A stretch of 47,383 nucleotides of DNA from Nemertoderma westbladi (taxonomy: Eukaryota > Xenacoelomorpha > Nemertodermatida > Nemertodermatidae), in contig JAUCBJ010004790.1 of NCBI GenBank assembly GCA_032718475.1, positions 1-47,383 of the forward strand, written 5' to 3'. A model generated the notes under the pieces. That model saw only the letters and a program-made list of their open reading frames with translations. It had not been told where the DNA came from and ran no database searches. A program made the position numbers and the translations under genes. Shown one piece after another: positions 35,288 through 46,340 of this stretch. Position 1 is the first letter of the stretch, and every line of letters begins with the position of its first letter.

Positions 35288-37790
35288 ATGTCTGATTCTA
35301 AATACACCCTGTCGGATAGCATACTAGAACATACAGTCTGTGTGCCTGATCAGAGTATAGAAAGAACCCGACCAAGGTCTAAGTCCCCACCTACTGTAAG
35401 AAAGGCTATCCCTACAGTAGTTGTGTCAGAGCCTAGGTTAGTGGAGCACCATAGGTCTATTATAGGCACTAGGGCCCAGGTAAAACGAGATCAAGCTACG
35501 GCAGCAGAGCAACTACGTCAGAATGACCCGCAAGGAACCCCTATTCAATCCTGCGATAACAGCTCTAGTACCAAGGAACTGATTTTTAGCAATTTTTAGG
35601 AACTAGGATCCTTGGTAGAATCATAATGGAATTTTCCTGGATCCGGAATCCCCTTTAACTTCTCCAAAATTCCTTGGGAGGACGTACATCAGCTGGGAGT
35701 AAATCGAGAGATCCGAGACCCAGAGGTGTGGAAGAGGTCGGCATCCGGTTATGTGCAGGGATTCTTTAACTCCTAGGGACGACTGGAAACTCAACTATTC
35801 CAAGGACAGTTGGAACCTCAAGCACAAGGATTACCTCTGTTCCAAGTGCGGGAGCGGATCCTAAGGATTAGACTAATTTTGTCAGCATTCAAAGAAGCCT
35901 ACAAGAGAAGACACGATACCTCCCTGCAGGTAGCAGTGCGGGTATGGTTTCAACAAATTAATGATAAGGTTCAAGTTATTACCATGTGGAAAACTCAGTT
36001 GGCCAATCAACTCGTGTATGGGGAATCCACTGATACTGTTTTTTCTTATGGAGAAGGAGAGGCAGTACCCGAAAGGAAACCTAAGAAAGACGCTGTTAAC
36101 ATTTATTTGTCGGATTACCAAAGATTCATTGGAGATTGGGACCTAAGAAGATGTCTAGTGGGACTGCACCCTCACAGTGAAGCAGCCAGTTACATCCTGG
36201 ACGCGATAGATACGGAAATGCAGGCTACCGAATAGGATAAAGTGGACAAGGCAACTTTAATAGAACAAGAAAGATCTAGGGCAGTGAAGATGAGATTCAT
36301 CAAAGAGGAAGCAAAATGAGAAGTGGAAGCGGCAGAGGAAAGAGCAAAACGAGAAGCGGAAGCAGCAGAGTAAAGAGCAAAACGAGAAGCGAAAGTGGCA
36401 GAGGAAAGAGCTAAGCTGATGCAGCTGAAGCATGGGCTGAAGCACCAAAGAGAAGGGCGGTAGAAGAAGAAGCAAAAAGAGCAGCTACTAAGGCCGCATC
36501 AGAAGCGTTGGCCCAACTGGAATAGGACGCTATCCAAACGAGACAAGAACTGATACAGAAGCAAAGAGAAACGGCTCTTTCAACCACTTAGGTCTGAATC
36601 ACATGGGCAAGGTGTAGAGCCTATATGCATCTATACTGCTAGTGAAGTGGAAACTCCTATAGCAAATCATACTAAAAATATTAATAATAATAATAGACCA
36701 ACTTATAATGATTTCCCATATGTGCCTGAAAACAATCCAAGAAATATATATTCAGATAATTCGATATTGAACAATACAATGGCTCAGGAGAGTTTTACGC
36801 GTCAGATGGCGAGAACCGAGGCCCGTCAAGCCGTGAAGGTGGGAGAAGTTATCAAGTTTAACAGAGATGAGATGAAGTGGTTGCCTTTTAATGAATATTA
36901 TAAGAACAATATACAAAACTCTGTCCTATCGAACGGAGAGAAGTTGCAATTCCTCATCGAGTGCTTGGAAGGCCCTCCCTAATTGATGGTGTTAAAGTTC
37001 ATCGGACACCCTGACAGACTAAGACAAGTATGGGATACCCTAAATATCAGGTATGGTAATAGGACTAACAAGCTAGATACTACTGACGAGGTTGAGGAGA
37101 TCTGTAGACAGTTAGAATGGTTAGGTTATGAGTACCAAAGTTCTATGGTGGTAGGAGCTGTAGCAGCATCTTTACCCAAGGGCCGAGTAGGTACTCGTTG
37201 GGACAAAAAGGTGCTATACTTAGAGGACCAACATAAAAGAGATCCTACAATGGCGGACCTTATGTCTTTCCTGACAAGAGAGGTAAGATTACAGCTAATT
37301 AAACAGTCTAGAGAGAAAACTCCTGAAACCAAGGTAAGCGAGAAACCAGTAGCTAGGAGAAAGGTAACGCCCCTATGTTACACCGAGTATGAGAGTCAAA
37401 CCTCATACGATGAGGACAGTGTACCCGATACTGCCGATGTCTATTACACAGGTAAGAGTAAGGACATGAGAGAATTTCTGCAGAATGATGGAAAGCGAGA
37501 ACAGCATACGACTCCTCCAACGTCACCCAAAAGGATTCCTGGTAAGAAGCCCGAAGAAAGAACTCGAGTGCAGAACACAGTACAACCTAAGGTAACTAAT
37601 CTTAAACCTAAGTGTGTGTCATGCGAAGGACTCCATCACCTGAGTAAGTGCGAGGAATTCTTAAATAAAGACCTCAGAGATAGACGTAGTGTAACTTGGG
37701 TTAAGAGGTTATGTTAAAATTGTCTGAGGAGAGGACATCAGAGGAAGAATTGCTATTCAGATGCTAGATTGCACTAAGTGTAGATCTAAA
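35288..37790 (+). pseudogene. BEL/Pao gag remnant
   Basis: One frame runs 35288-37717 with about ten stops (for example 35597, 36233, 37715). The N-terminal part is basic. The middle (36240-36480) is a coiled-coil-like run of AEERAKREAEAAE repeats. The segment from 36647 has VIKFNRDEMKWLPFNEYY and SNGEKLQFLIECLEGPP, as in the DUF1759 region of Pao gag. A first knuckle CVSCEGLHHLSKC is followed by a second, Cys-x2-Cys-x4-His-x4-Cys (about 37713-37757), with a TAA inside its first gap. It packaged RNA in the ancestor. Confidence 0.8.
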
Positions 37791-37859
37791 CATCACTCAT
37801 TATTATATAGCGAGTTTGATAAGGTGAGTGAACCCGAGTTGCACGTTTAATTTGGAGGC

Positions 37860-38495
37860 GTGAATGATACGGACCAGAGTTTGGAGATGGAAGGATTCTC
37901 CACTGATGAATTTTGCGATGAAAACGAATCCTGTTATAAGATCAATACGACTGTGTACCGTGCCCTTACCCATGAGGCGACTACCGACGGAGAGGAAGTC
38001 CAACTATCCCTTCTGGAAAAACAGCTCTCGTGGAAGGTCTCGCAACCAACAAGCGGCATAAGAGAATTCCCAGTGGTGCAGCTCAGGATACATGGACAAG
38101 GTAAGAGTTTAACCATCAATGCCCTCCTTGATTCAGGTAGTACAGGCACCTTTATAGACAAGGACATAGCCGAGGACATATTTGCAGGACAGGAGAAATT
38201 CCAAACCAAATTAAACCTCTCCAGAATCATGCAGGTATGGAAATCAACAGTATCTACGGACTATTATATGGGGTCACGATCAACCCCACAAGATGAATCT
38301 GGTAGGAACAGCATAAGGTCTATTAAGATGGTAGCTATTAAGAACTTTGCCGCTAGTCAAGTAGAATCTTATGACTGGGACGAAAACACATTCGCCCAGA
38401 GACACCGAGTTCCCAGATTTAAAACCGATTATCCGGGAGTCCAGATGCTCATCGGCCAAAACGCGCACAAAGCGCTGGAAACTCTAGAAAAATGA
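37860..38495 (+). pseudogene. BEL/Pao aspartic protease region
   Basis: 211 open codons. The strand FPVVQLRIHGQGK leads to LLDSGSTGTFIDKDIAEDI, with the catalytic DSGST at 38130-38144, as in the DUF1758 protease of Pao elements. Further on, PGVQMLIGQNAHKAL resembles the second flap and strand. It would mature the polyprotein. A stop at 38493 and frame breaks nearby separate it from the reverse transcriptase. Confidence 0.8.
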
Positions 38496-38633
38496 CCTAC
38501 TCGACCACAACCCTTACAAACTTATGCAGGAAGAACCAGGGTAGGTTGGTATCTCACGGGACCCTCTGGACGTACCCTCCGGGAAAGAGGAGAGGATGAA
38601 CATATCCACCAAGTACGTGAAAGTGTAGAGGCC

Positions 38634-39833
38634 GTGATGGATGAGACTCTACCAGCTGAGGAAACTCCATGCTCCTCAGATAACGACGATACTCAAATTC
38701 TTTATGATGAGGAGAATACGATCGAACCCCTCACCGAAACTCAAACTTGGTCCAATCAAATCAAACTCTGTAACTTGATGCCACCAAATAACGAACTGTT
38801 GGCTTACAAGGATGACGAGCTCAACGAGGTAGTGGAGCGTTACAATTCTAAACTGAAAGATGAACTCGCAGTACGATTATTTATGCAAGAAGCTGTGGAA
38901 CCCAACTCTTATGATAGAGCCCTATCAGTAGAGGAGGAGAGAGCTAAACAAATCCAGGTGATGACTACTCATTATCTAAAGGAGGAGGGTTGTTACGAGA
39001 TTGGTTTACCTTTCCAGAAGAGAGAACCCAGCTTCATAAACAATCGACCATTGGTCATCAAGAGAATCGAACAGCTGCACCAATGCTTATCATCAAATAA
39101 TAAAGCTAAAGCCATGTACAAGACCCAGTTGAAAAAGTTCATCCACAAGGGATATGCGGAGCGAGTTCCAACCGATACACCTGTGATGGAGAGAACGTAT
39201 TATCTAACTCACCACTACATTCTCAAACCTGGTAAACCCAACAAAGTCCGGGTGGTGTTCGATGGCTCTGCGTTGTATATGGAACAATCCATAAACTCAG
39301 AATTGTTGCCGGGACCCAACTTACTTCAATCACTGTTGGGAATACTACTACGACTCCAGCAGTATTCCATCGCCTTTGCCTCCGATATTGATGGCACGTT
39401 TCTCCAGGTGGAAGCGTTACAATGAGACCGAGATAGCTTATGGTTTCTTATGGTGGCCTGATGGTGAGTTCGACAAAGAACCAGTCGAGTACTGGGTGAC
39501 TATCCAGGCCTTCGGCATTATCTCTAGTCCATCCAACACTTGCTCAGTAGTGCGTACTACTGCTGACGAAAAAATCGAGACGCCTTCCCCAAAGCGGTCA
39601 TCGATAACATCAAATATGACATCTACATGGACGACAACCTCAAGTCACTACCTACGGTGGAAGAAGCTATAGAGGTTGCCAAGGGAATGGTAGAGTGTTT
39701 TCACGATTCACCATCAACTCCCGTGAGTTTCTGGAGGCGATCCCAGAAAAGGAACGAGGTGCTAAAGATCTCGACCTCATTAAAGACAACCTCCTGGAAA
39801 CTAAAACCCTCAGACTGAAGTAGGATACAGTGT
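38634..39833 (+). pseudogene. BEL/Pao reverse transcriptase remnant
   Basis: The first frame (38634-39425) carries the conserved Pao lead-in and KPNKVRVVFDGSALYMEQSI, then LQQYSIAFASDIDGTFLQVE, whose Asp is motif A. After a frameshift at about 39430-39445 come FLWWPDGEFDKEPVEYWV and FGIISSPSNT (motif B). Back in the first frame, YDIYMDDNLKSLPTVEEA holds the YMDD catalytic site at 39624-39635. At least three frameshifts make it non-functional, though all catalytic acids are still visible. Confidence 0.85.
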
Positions 39834-39839
39834 TTGAAC

Positions 39840-40805
39840 TAAAAGGATCTGTTTGAGTATTCTGAGCACGTATTTCGATCCGTTGGGATTTATCAGTCCA
39901 GTAATCCTGGTTGCTTGGAGTCTAGTCCACAAATGTGGCTTGAAAACCACTCTTGGGATGACCCACTTGAGGGAGAAATGTTGAAAAAGTGGATGAAGTG
40001 GGAAAACTCTTTACCAGCTATTGAGGACTTTAAGATTTCTCGCTCATATTTCGGTCACATTCTCCCCACTTATTCCTATCAACTCCACGTCTTTGGAGAT
40101 GCCAGCGATATTGGAATAGGTATAGTAGCCTATTTGAGGGTCGAAACACCTGAAGGAATTAAAGTTTCCTTGGCCACCTCAAAGGCATTGATAAATAACA
40201 AACTGCTGATCCCTAAAGCAGAGTTAAAAGCGGCATTATATGCTACCGCCATTGGTAGGAATATCACCGAACAGATAGAATATCCATTGGAGAAAACTGT
40301 TTATTGGACGGATGCATTACTCGTTCTAGGATATTTGACTAATGAAGTCTGCCAGATCAGCGTCTTTGTTACTAACCGCGTAGCTGTAATACTTAGTCGC
40401 ACTAAAGTGGACCAATGGAGACATTGCCCTGGGACTATTAATCCGGCCGACATCGTCTCCAGAGGAGCTACACCCAAAGAACTGACAGATATGCCAGATT
40501 GGCAAGGTGGCCCGGACTTCCTAAGTAAAGAAGAGGAGGAATGCCCCCCCCCCCCCCCCCCCATCTCACTACTGCAGAGATCAGACAAGCCATGGGAGCG
40601 GAGACCTTTAAACCAAAGACTCAGACAACTAAATCCAAACTGTTCAAACCGACGCTCGATCTATCGGTCCTGCACACTGCCAATGACGACAATAAAGATA
40701 CACAGCCAACCCAAAACAGGACAGTGTCTTATATTTGGAGCTGAGATTGGAAGACTGGTATACCCGATGTCTCTAAAGGACTCTCACCCATTGTTCAGAG
40801 AGTGA
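39840..40805 (+). pseudogene. BEL/Pao RNase H region
   Basis: The frame from 39915 continues the connection domain (about 39868-39905 reads STYFDPLGFISPVI in another frame) and shows LHVFGDASDIGIGIVAYL, PKAELKAALYATAIGRNI, VYWTDALLVLGYL and HCPGTINPADIVSRG. These are the DEDD-type RNase H strands of Pao pol. A C run of 18 (40544-40561) lies in the linker after RNase H and probably shifts the frame between copies. Confidence 0.85.
40544..40561. repeat. Poly-C tract within BEL/Pao pol
   Basis: Eighteen C in the linker after RNase H, reading as a run of Pro in the pol frame. Confidence 0.85.
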
Positions 40806-41243
40806 TGGCACAATATAGTTCTTGGAATATACTTTGTAAAGCGATAACTTATTTAAAACGGCTTTTCCATCACCACTATTCCAAGCCGAAGGTAACCAAG
40901 GATGCCATCCCAGGAGAAGTTGAAAAGGTCAATGCCATCAAAGACCTTCCCACTTATTGGCTACTTACTAAGTTTCTTGTTGGCAAGATCAGGCATCAGG
41001 AGCATGATTATACCAACAAGCAACTACTGAGACATCTACAATGCTATGAGGATCCTGAGAAGTATTTCCTGTTGACGAAAAATCCGCAGATGCGCTTAAA
41101 GGATTCCTTTTCCTCCATGATGTTTGATGGACTCATACGTGTTGGAGGGAGATTGACTAATGCACCACTTTCCATTGACACTAAGTTTCCCATAATCATC
41201 AGAAATCTTGAAATACAAATCAAGATGATTGTAGATGTCTATA
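40802..41243 (+). pseudogene. BEL/Pao integrase, N-terminal part before the LINE insertion
   Basis: Encodes the region preceding the integrase zinc-binding domain: SWNILCKAITYLKRL, a conserved Pao block, and MMFDGLIRVGGRLTNAPLS, typical of the segment just upstream of the H2C2 finger. It is cut after GTAGATGTCTATA (41231-41243), the left copy of the target duplication of the LINE. Confidence 0.82.
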
Positions 41244-42342
41244 ATACGTAAGGGAAAGGCATGGGAAGCCTTGAATAGGCTTTCCAGGATTTGGAAGTCA
41301 CCGAGAATTAATCGTCTACTGTTGACGGTGACACAGAACCATTTGAAGTGTTATGGGGCGTCCTCCAGGGAGACACACTTGCACCATTCTTGTTCATAAT
41401 TGTTGTTGACTATGTTCTACGTGTGTCCTTAGATCATCATAATGATGATGGGGTGATGATAACTCCACCTACTGGCTCCAGAAGTCGAGGAAATCCTGCC
41501 AAGTACCTAACTGATCTAGACTTTGCTGATGACTTAGGATTACTCTCAGAATCACTAGAGGGAGCCCAACGGCTCCTCAGCTCATTAGAACATGCTGCTT
41601 CTAGTGTTGGTCTTTTTATTAACTCCAGAAAGACCAAAATTTTGACAGTTAACTTTGAAAGTCCTCAGCAAGTCTCTGATCGGATGAGCATAAGCTCAAA
41701 AGGTATGCTTGAGCATGTGGATGGCTTCTGTTACCTGGGATCATGGATCCGGAAGTCAGGCGAGGACCTTCGAATACGTAAGGTAAAGGCATAGGCAGCC
41801 TTGAATAGGCTTTCCAGGATTTGGAAGTCACCGAGAATTAATCGGAAACTTAAGGTCCGATTATTTAGAGCAGCAGTAGTTCCAGTACTCCTCTATGGGA
41901 GTCCATGCTGGGCTCTAACTGCTGAGGACACCAAATCTCTGGGTGGCACATTCACAAGAATGCTACGCCGGGTTCATTGTGTCAAGTACAATGCACACAT
42001 CTCCAACCAGACACTATATAACATTGGAGGTGTCTCATTGGTTCCCCCAAGCTTGACACTAGAACAAAATCGCCTCCGCTTTGCAGGACATTGCTTTCGC
42101 CGTGATGACCAACCAGTGCATAATCTTGTACTTTGGCAGCCTCATGGAGTGAATAAGCATGGTGGACAGCCCATGACTTTCTTGAGACGCATCATAAAGG
42201 ACACTGGCCTTGAAGATGCGGATGATCTAGCAAATGTCATGGGTGATAGGGAGTTGTGGCGGTACAATTTTGTCGATAAGCCGGCACAGCATTCTTAAAA
42301 ATGCAGCTGCAATGCAGCATGCCGATCCTAGTAGTAGTAGTA
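41244..42342 (+). mobile_element. LINE family B insertion, 5'-truncated, 13-bp target duplication
   Basis: Flanked by GTAGATGTCTATA at 41231-41243 and 42343-42355. The 3' end is CCTAGTAGTAGTAGTA, the family's TAG-repeat tail. It codes for the RT palm from motif B ([20 protein letters not shown]) through LDFADDLGLLSESLEGAQRL (motif C) to the C-terminal domain (RLRFAGHCFRRDDQPVHNLV, LWQPHGVNKHGGQP). The only stop in 317 codons is a TAG replacing Trp at 41792. The first 69 bases (41245-41313) duplicate an internal segment (41776-41844), so the 5' end is chimeric. Transcription direction is the same as the BEL host element. Confidence 0.9.
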
Positions 42343-43240
42343 GTAGATGTCTATAGCAAGCTTTATCATGCTGGTAGAGAACGAGTTCTTAGCGAAGTTA
42401 GAACTCGCTATTATTTCCATAAACCGCGTAGAGCGCTAAATCAAGTTCTTAGGAACTGTATACCCTGTAGGAAAGAATTTAGTAGGCCTTTAACCCAGCG
42501 AGAGGCAGAATTACCTAGGGAACGAGTAAGCTGTTATGAACCTCCCTTTACTAATGCTGGTGTGGATTTATTTGGTCCTATTGAAGTGTATCGCGCTAGG
42601 ACTATAGTCAAGAGATTGTGCGTCATCTTTGTTTGTATGACTTGTAGAGCGATCCATCTGGACATGGTGAACGATTTGTCTACTAATAGTTCATACTCAG
42701 TCTATGCCGACAAATCGCTCATTTTGGGACTAACAACACCATGCGATCGGATAAAGGTACCAACTTTATTGGAGCCAACAACGAGATAAAGGCTTACGTC
42801 AATGACTGGAACCAGCGACAGGTAGACGATCAGCTGAGAGTGACAGCGTCCAGCTGGACTTCAATGCTGCCGATGCTCCACGGTGGGGAAGAAGTTGGGA
42901 GAGGCTTATATGCAGTGTCAAGACCGCATTCCACTTTGTAGTACCGTGCCACGCGTATCTCACTGATGAACTCCTACGAACTCTGATGGAGGAAATCTCC
43001 GCCTACCTGAAAGGTAGGCGAAGTCTTTATCTACTATGCCAGTCTCTACTACTTTTACTTACTTTTACTACTTTTACTACTTTTACTCTACTATGCCAGC
43101 CCCGATTCCCTAGAAGCGTTAACACCCGTGCACTTTCTACTTAAGAAGCCAGTGGCCATGCTTCCAACTTCGGACATAAATGACGGGGACAATGTTGCCG
43201 ATCCTCATAAGAGTTTTGCCGTAATCGGATGTGCGATTTC
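42343..43240 (+). pseudogene. BEL/Pao integrase, catalytic part after the LINE insertion
   Basis: Starts with the H2C2 finger (LYHAGRERVLSEVRTRYYFH, then CIPCRK), then the DDE core: AGVDLFGPIEVYRA (first Asp), RAIHLDMVNDLSTNS, and RSDKGTNFIGANNEI (second Asp, 42741 onward) after a frameshift. The Glu strand is recognisable only as a damaged block around 42880-42905. The C-terminal block TPVHFLLKKPVAMLPTSD (about 43122-43175) is the conserved Pao tail. An (ACTTTT)n tract interrupts it at 43038-43088. Confidence 0.82.
43038..43088. repeat. (ACTTTT)n-like microsatellite in BEL/Pao integrase tail
   Basis: CTACTTTTA-type repeats, absent from coding BEL/Pao integrases, so a post-insertion expansion. 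Confidence 0.8.
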
Positions 43241-43493
43241 TCCGTTTTTTTAGTATTTCTTATTCAAAAAGTATTACTGAGGTACTGAGGTATTGCATTT
43301 TAAAATTGTTGACCGTTTCGCTTAGCTTTCGTCTCGTTTTCACCGTACAATTTTAATAATCATCCTTAGATTATTCATTCTTCTGGTCATGACCATTGTT
43401 GCCCGCATATACTCATCTGTGTGTATTTTTTACTCTATTTTTCTGACAATTAAATTATTTATTATTTTACTAGTTATTACGTCCTTGAATTAC
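43241..43493. other. Sequence between BEL/Pao integrase and LINE B 3' end
   Basis: AT-rich non-coding. A 3' LTR would be expected here but no similarity to 32346-33412 is visible. Confidence 0.4.
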
Positions 43494-43567
43494 CCTACTA
43501 CTAGGATCGGCATGCTGCATTGCTACTACTACTACTAGGATCGGCATGCTGCATTGCAGCTGCATTT

Positions 43568-46090
43568 TTAAGAATGCTGTGCCGGCTTGTCAACAAAATT
43601 GCACCGCCACAACTCCCTATCACCCATGACATTTGCTAGATCATCCGCATCTTTAAGGCCAGTGTCCTTTAAGATGCGTCTCAAGAAAGTCATGGGTTGT
43701 CCACCATGCTTATTCACTCCATGAGGCTGCCAAAGTACAAGATTATGCACTGGCTGGTCCTCACGGCGAAAGCAATGTCCTGCAAAGCGGATGCGATTTT
43801 GTTCTAGTGTCAAGCTTGGGGGAACCAATGAGACACCTCCAATGTTATATAGTGTCTGGTTGGAGATGTGTGCATTGTACTTGACCCAATGAACCCGGCG
43901 TAGCATTCTTGTGAATGTGCCATCCAGAGATTTGGTGTCCTCAGCAGTTAGAGCCCAGCATGGACTCCCGTAGAGGAGTACTGGAACTACTGCTGCTCTA
44001 AATAATCGGACCTTAAGTTTCCGATTAATTCTCGGTGACTTCCAAATCCTGGAAAGCCTATTCAAGGCAGCCCATGCCTTTCCCTTACGTATTCGAAGGT
44101 CCTCACCTGACTTCCGGATTCATGATCCCAGGTAACAGAAGTCGTCCACATGCTCAAGCATACCATCCTTTGAGCTTATGCTCATCCGATCAGAGACTTG
44201 CTGAGGACTTTCAAAGTTAACTGTCAGAATTTTGGTCTTTCTGGAGTTAATAAAAAGACCAACACTAGAAGCAGCATGTTCTAATGAGCTGATGAGCCGT
44301 TGGGCTCCCTCTAATGATTCTGAGAGTACTCCTAAGTCATCAGCAAAGTCTAGATCAGTTAGGTACTTGGCAGGATTTCCTCGACTTCTGGAGCCAGTAG
44401 GTGGAGTTATCATCACCCCATCATCATTATAATGATCTAAGGACATGCGTAGAACATAGTCAACCACAATAATGAACTAGAATGGTGCAAGTGTGTCTCC
44501 TTGGAGGACGCCCCATAACACTTCAAATGGTTCTGTGTCACCGTCAACAGTAGACACAAATGTTGTCGAACCATCGTATACTGATCTGATTGCTGCAATA
44601 ATTTCATCAGGAATCCCATATAATGAAAGTATGCTAAACATACGTGAGCGAGAGACTGAATCAAAGGCCTTGAAGAAGTAAACAAAGATAACTGCCAGAT
44701 GCCTTCTTGATGCTTTCTTTTTTGATAACTCTTCAATTATCCTTCTAAGTGCCAAAATGGGCTCCATGGTCCCACGACCTTTACGGAACCCATTCTGATT
44801 CCCACGGAGCAGTCTCTCAATGGGATCCCTGATGCGATTTAATAGAATCCTATTGTATAGCTTTGCAGCAATCGAGATCAATGAGATTCCCCGAAAAGAA
44901 CCATAGAGTGTTAGGTTGCCCTTCTTGGGAACTGGCACCAACTTATTTGTTTTCATTTCTTGTGGGACTCTTGTTGTTCGGTACATGTCTACTGTGATGG
45001 GATAGATGAGCTTTAAACACTCAGGTATTTTAAAGACCTCAGGGGGAACACCATCTACTCCACTGGCACGATTGGTCTTAATGCTCTTTGCAGCAGCCTT
45101 CACTTCTGCAAAGGAGATATCGCCAATGGGAATATCTGGGAGTACAGACTCAGACACTTTTACTTCTATAAAGTTATCAGGCAATACCCTGTCATTATTG
45201 AGGAGCTTTTCAAAGTGGGCTTTCCAACCATTGAGGCGATCGGCTGGTGATTCAGCCTTAACCTTGGTGGTTGGTTGGCTTTTCCGCCCAGTAAGCAGAT
45301 TGATCGATTTCCATGCCTGGGATGATTGCCTGCTGTCGTCAGCATCATTGATGGCATCAACCTGTTGGTTTATTAGCTCCTGTAGATTAGCAGAGTACTG
45401 CCTGTTCAGGGACCTAGATGCAGCCTTAACTGCATTCTTGGCCGCTGTAGTCTGTTTGAGTCGGGACTCTTTCTGCGCCTTATGAAGGTCATTTCGGCAC
45501 TTCTGAATTTTGTTGTCAGTCCAGGGGGCCCTTTTCCTGTTTCGAGGGTATACAGGAACTGTTTCTGCAGCTGCTAACTTAACTGCTTCTGTAAAGGCAG
45601 TATAGCCCTCACAGTGATCTGCCGCCTCAGAGGCAAGAACATCATACCTGTTGCTCAGCTGTAGTGTGAAGCTGGATCTCACACTTGGCTGTTGCAACAG
45701 AGAGGACCAGTCATTCCGCGGCAAGGCAGATTCCGTTGTTCTGCTAGCACGCCGACTAAGTCTTACCTTGGCCACAATAAGGTGGTGATCACTGGAGAAG
45801 GGTCGAAGTGTAAATGCATTACAGTCTTGTATAGAGCTCCTGTATTTCCTACGAAACAGAATATGGTCTATCTGGGACTTGTGACCACTGGGTCCACTAT
45901 GAGTCCATAGCTTTCCAGTTCGCTTCTTGAACTGGGTTCCAGCCGAAAACAATCCATTTCCAGAGATAAAATCCTGAAGATAGACGGAATTTCGGTTAAC
46001 ACTATTGCTATTGACCCAGGGCGATGTAGGTGATTGATGCAGACTTGCATTAAAGTCTCCCAGGAATGTTAAGAATGCCTGCTGATCCAC
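43568..46090 (-). pseudogene. LINE B endonuclease (part) and reverse transcriptase, two internal stops
   Basis: One frame of about 840 codons, interrupted only by TAG (44477, after [11 protein letters not shown]) and TGA (about 44118, replacing Trp of YLGSW). Motifs in order: FLTFLGDFNASLH (endonuclease Asp/Asn), SQIDHILF, SSDHHLIVAKV (catalytic SDH), linker, TNRASGVDGVPPEVFKI, KLVPVPKKGNLTLYGSFRGI, QNGFRKGRGTMEPILALRRI, FKAFDSVSRSRM (motif A region), [11 protein letters not shown] (motif B), LDFADDLGVLSESLEGAQRL (motif C), then FAGHCFRREDQPVHNLVLWQ. In intact relatives it nicks target DNA and copies LINE RNA into it. The first endonuclease strands lie upstream in other frames. Confidence 0.88.
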
Positions 46091-46340
46091 TCCATCAGTA
46101 GCTGCTTGTAGATTGTGGTAGAAATTTCCACCTCCTCTACAGGGGCAACACTAGTTGGAGAGTAGCACACAATCAGAACCACCTTAGGAAACTTCTTAGC
46201 CAGTCTTCCAGAACATGAGAAGTGGCAACGGATGATGCGGTTAGAGATTTTGGTCTATTTTGTCCAATACTGCATTTGCAGTTGGATTCATCAATAGACC
46301 AATTCCACCATTGCCACTATCATCTGCTGAGCGAGTTGGC
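46091..46340 (-). pseudogene. LINE B endonuclease N-terminal remnant
   Basis: Minus-strand fragments outside the main frame read GNGGIGLLMNPTANAVL and KVVLIVCYSPTSVAPVEE, the strands that precede GDFNAS in the endonuclease. They are separated by at least two frameshifts. Confidence 0.7.

Larger units (their letters stand above)
35288..43240 (+). mobile_element. BEL/Pao LTR retrotransposon, decayed gag-pro-pol interrupted by a LINE
   Basis: The order gag (with a DUF1759-like region and zinc knuckles), DUF1758-like protease, Pao-type reverse transcriptase, RNase H, and integrase with H2C2 and DDE domains is diagnostic of BEL/Pao. Multiple stops and frameshifts show it is inactive. A 1099-bp LINE B fragment (41244-42342) splits the integrase. 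Gag is in one frame (35288-37717) and protease to RNase H mostly in another, so a frameshift existed or arose between 37717 and 37860. Confidence 0.88.
43494..46340 (-). mobile_element. LINE family B, long copy, nearly open pol
   Basis: Reads right to left. The 3' end shows CCTAGTAGTAGTAGTAG and then a second partial copy of the terminal block (GCAATGCAGCATGCCGATCC) with its own TAG tail, ending at about 43494. Upstream of 46340 it continues into a non-coding region shared with 6361-6470 and then the repeat at 46630-47290. Clade: RTE-like by motif style; not verified by phylogeny. Confidence 0.85.

Noticed and set aside
43241-43493. Possible 3' LTR of the BEL/Pao element.
   Set aside because: No similarity to the 32346-33412 LTR and no TG...CA unit with matching sequence elsewhere in the window.
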